Source: Hyphomicrobiales bacterium
GTDB taxonomy: Bacteria; Pseudomonadota; Alphaproteobacteria; Rhizobiales; Xanthobacteraceae
Assembly: GCA_021732215.1 (NCBI GenBank)
Contig: JAKFVL010000012.1
Location: forward strand, 1 to 64,000
DNA: 64,000 bases
Direction: 5' to 3'
In this document: piece after piece, positions 62,037 through 64,000 of the stretch
How the letters are laid out: every line of letters begins with the position of its first letter
Position numbering within the stretch: the first letter of the stretch is position 1
Translations under genes and position numbers: made by a program
The notes under the pieces: generated by a model
The model's database searches: none
What the model was told of the DNA's origin: nothing
Seen by the model: only the letters and a program-made list of their open reading frames with translations

Positions 62037-62753
62037 TCAGTCCGCCGGCTGCAGGTTTGGAGCGGAAGCGGACGCCGAGCTCTGCTCGCGCAGGTATTTA
62101 CAGACCGCCTCGCGCTTCTTTTGCATATGATCGAACATCTTCAATCCTAACTCCTCGCCGGCACGGCGGCGCAGCGCGTCGAGAATCGCTTCATGCTCCC
62201 GCATCGCATCGCCAAGGCGATCGCTATTGAGATTGGCGGCGTACCGCAGACGCCTGATCACGGCGTTGGCGCTGGCATAGTTCGCGCTCAGCACCGGATT
62301 GGCAGCGGCATCCACAATCGCCTGATGTATCTGCTGATTTAGACGGAAATAGTCATTCAACTCACGGCGCATGTAGTGCGTGTACATCTCCAGATGAATG
62401 CACTCGATTTGCGCAATCCCCTCGTCGGAAATCCGCTCGCAGGCGAGCCGCCCGGCCACGAAATCCAGACCTGCGATAACCTCGAACAGATTGCGGATGT
62501 CGCTTTCGGAAAACTGGCGTACCCGCGCACCGCGATTGGCCAGCAACTCGATCAGCCCTTCGGCGGCGAGGACCTTCAGCGCCTCCCGCAGGGGCGTTCG
62601 CGATACATCGAACTTTTCGCAGAGTTCGCGTTCCGGGATGCGCGCGCCCGGCGCGAGGTCGCCTTCGACGATGTAATCGCGCAATTGCCCCAGCAAATCG
62701 TCATGAAGCGACGTCGGCTGGCTTTCCACGATCTCGAAACTTCTGGTTCGCAT
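62037..62753 (-). CDS. GntR-family regulator (FadR/FCD subgroup)
   Basis: 238 aa. Winged helix LLGQLRDYIVEGDLAPGARIPERELCEKFDVSRTPLREALKVLAAEGL, then an all-helical FCD effector domain with metal-binding-type DYFRLNQQIHQAIVDAAANP and MREHEAILDALRRRA. ATG 62753 (MRTRSFEIVES) gives a normal length. It lies between the FAD/Fe-S oxidase operon on its own strand and the divergent aminotransferase gene; it likely regulates both, responding to a small carboxylate. Confidence 0.92.
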   Translation of the reverse strand: MRTRSFEIVESQPTSLHDDLLGQLRDYIVEGDLAPGARIPERELCEKFDVSRTPLREALKVLAAEGLIELLANRGARVRQFSESDIRNLFEVIAGLDFVAGRLACERISDEGIAQIECIHLEMYTHYMRRELNDYFRLNQQIHQAIVDAAANPVLSANYASANAVIRRLRYAANLNSDRLGDAMREHEAILDALRRRAGEELGLKMFDHMQKKREAVCKYLREQSSASASAPNLQPAD

Positions 62754-62826
62754 GAGATGATTCAATGACGCCACCCATGGGAGAATTGTCGGCAAAAATA
62801 TCGGTATGGTCGCGCAAAATTGCTCG

Positions 62827-62847
62827 GCACTGCACCATATACAGTGC
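62827..62847. promoter_or_regulatory. operator-like palindrome between gntR and the aminotransferase gene
   Basis: GCACTG (62827-62832) / CAGTGC (62842-62847), spacer CACCATATA: an inverted repeat centred in the divergent promoter region, 74 bases from the GntR start and 99 from the aminotransferase start. Plausible GntR site; spacing is longer than the usual FadR-type box. Confidence 0.4.
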
Positions 62848-62945
62848 TTTAGCTCAATTCGCCGTTGTGTTAAAGCGCCAACCGAATACAATTCCATTCA
62901 CTCAAGGCATTCGTGCCCTGAAATTTGCATTCAATCGAGGTTGAG

Positions 62946-64000
62946 ATGGCGCTTCACACCGGCAGGCATTTTCTTCAAATCCCGGGGCCAACCAACGTAC
63001 CTGATCGCGTTCTGCGCGCGATGGATATGCCGACCATCGATCATCGCGGTCCTGAATTCGCGGAACTCGGACTGCGCGTGATCGAGGGTAGCAAGAAGAT
63101 TTTCAAGACCGAGCAACCGGTCATCATCTATCCATCTTCCGGCACAGGCGCGTGGGAAGCCGCGATCGTCAACACGCTGTCCCCGGGCGACAAGGTCCTG
63201 ATGGCAGAGACCGGCCAGTTTGCCACCCTGTGGCGCAATCTCGCCGAGAAATTCAAACTTCAGGTTGATTTCATACCGGGCGACTGGCGCCACGGCGCAA
63301 GCGCCGAGCAGATCGAGGCGCGCCTGCAGGCCGACAAGGCTCATGAGATCAAGGCCGTGATGGTGGTTCACAGCGAAACTTCGACCGGTTGCATCACCGA
63401 TATTCCGGCTGTTCGCAAGGCGATGGATCGCGCCAAGCACCCGGCGCTGCTGCTTGTCGATGCCATCTCCTCGCTCGGCTCCGTCGAATACGAGCACGAC
63501 GCTTGGGGCGCCGACGTGACCGTCAGTTGTTCTCAGAAGGGCCTGATGCTTCCGCCGGGTCTGGGTTTCAACGCGGTGTCGGAAAAGGCTCTGGCGACAG
63601 CGAAGAAGAATTCATCGATCCGTTCTTATTGGGATTGGCACGAGATCATCGCGGCGAACAGGCTTGGTTCATGGGTCTACACGCCCGCTACAAACATGCT
63701 TTATGGCCTCGATGTTGCGATTGAGATGCTGCTCGAGGAAGGTCTCGACAATGTCTTTGCCCGCCACAAGCGGCATTCTGCAGCATCGCGCGCGGCCGCC
63801 CGCGCCTGGGAGCTTGAAGTGCTGTGCCAAGAGGCGTCAGCGCACTCCCCGATTCTGACTGCAATCATGATGCCAGAAGGCCACGATGCGGATCGCTTCC
63901 GCAAGGTCGTGCTCGACAAGTTCGATATGTCTCTGGGTTCAGGTCTCGGCAAAGTCAAAGGTAAGATTTTCCGCATTGGCCACATCGGTCACTTCAACGA
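62946..64000 (+). CDS. serine-glyoxylate aminotransferase, partial at window end
   Basis: 351 codons visible, open at the right edge. ATG 62946 follows GAGG by 5 bases. It begins ALHTGRHFLQIPGPTNVPDRVLRAMDMPT; PLP lysine K198 in SCSQKGLMLPPGLGF; also YPSSGTGAWEAAIVNTL and LVDAISSLGSVEYEHDAW. It closely fits serine-glyoxylate aminotransferase (glyoxylate + serine to glycine + hydroxypyruvate). Divergent from the GntR gene and opposite the FAD/Fe-S glycolate-type oxidase, so glyoxylate made there could be transaminated here. Confidence 0.93.
   Translation, partial: MALHTGRHFLQIPGPTNVPDRVLRAMDMPTIDHRGPEFAELGLRVIEGSKKIFKTEQPVIIYPSSGTGAWEAAIVNTLSPGDKVLMAETGQFATLWRNLAEKFKLQVDFIPGDWRHGASAEQIEARLQADKAHEIKAVMVVHSETSTGCITDIPAVRKAMDRAKHPALLLVDAISSLGSVEYEHDAWGADVTVSCSQKGLMLPPGLGFNAVSEKALATAKKNSSIRSYWDWHEIIAANRLGSWVYTPATNMLYGLDVAIEMLLEEGLDNVFARHKRHSAASRAAARAWELEVLCQEASAHSPILTAIMMPEGHDADRFRKVVLDKFDMSLGSGLGKVKGKIFRIGHIGHFN

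Overview
The window looks like chromosomal DNA of a Bradyrhizobiaceae-type alphaproteobacterium (Bradyrhizobium / Afipia / Rhodopseudomonas relatives). This rests on high GC with GC-rich third codon positions, an Irr-type iron-control palindrome in front of bacterioferritin, several families of palindromic intergenic repeats of the kind common in these genomes, and a very large share of acyl-CoA metabolism genes. No tRNA, rRNA, CRISPR array, phage or transposase gene was recognised.

Layout. 0-7.3 kb: the end of a probable thiC gene, a vapBC-like toxin-antitoxin pair with its operator, a repeat-rich non-coding kilobase, then mostly secreted or membrane proteins of unknown role. 7.4-14.3 kb: a DUF1080 sugar-hydrolase-like protein, a CinA-type amidohydrolase, bacterioferritin and its ferredoxin under Irr-like boxes, two related small secreted proteins, a lytic transglycosylase, a LysE exporter and a trans-aconitate methyltransferase. 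14.43-14.65 kb: a short SelW/Rdx-like gene interrupted by an in-frame TGA exactly where the redox Cys/Sec belongs, followed by a hairpin that fits a bacterial SECIS element; I consider it the most interesting object in the window. 14.7-24.8 kb: ettA, a 2-hydroxyacid dehydrogenase, an L,D-transpeptidase, sulfurtransferases, and a VWA/MoxR pair around a YeaQ-like membrane protein. 24.8-33.5 kb: a Baeyer-Villiger-type monooxygenase, an SMP-30 protein, a GST, a PHA depolymerase and an amino-acid dehydrogenase.

33.6-57.2 kb is dominated by catabolic CoA chemistry. It includes a CoA-transferase / acyl-CoA dehydrogenase / MaoC hydratase / CoA-lyase operon divergent from an IclR regulator; an SDR / DUF35 / thiolase-like operon; a class V aminotransferase; PEP carboxylase; an acyl-CoA synthetase; a second CoA-transferase; an enoyl-CoA hydratase divergent from a dienoyl-CoA-reductase-like SDR with a shared operator-like palindrome; a nitroreductase; a zinc alcohol dehydrogenase; and a phosphotransferase / DUF6285 / acyl-CoA dehydrogenase group.

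57.2-64 kb: glutathione peroxidase, DUF3297, a carboxymuconolactone-decarboxylase-like protein, GlcG, a giant FAD/Fe-S 2-hydroxyacid oxidase, a GntR regulator, and, divergently, a serine-glyoxylate-type aminotransferase cut by the window end. The recurring theme is glyoxylate and acyl-CoA handling: a CoA-lyase that may release glyoxylate or pyruvate, two glyoxylate-type aminotransferases, a glycolate/lactate-type oxidase and PEP carboxylase. The real substrates cannot be read from the sequence.
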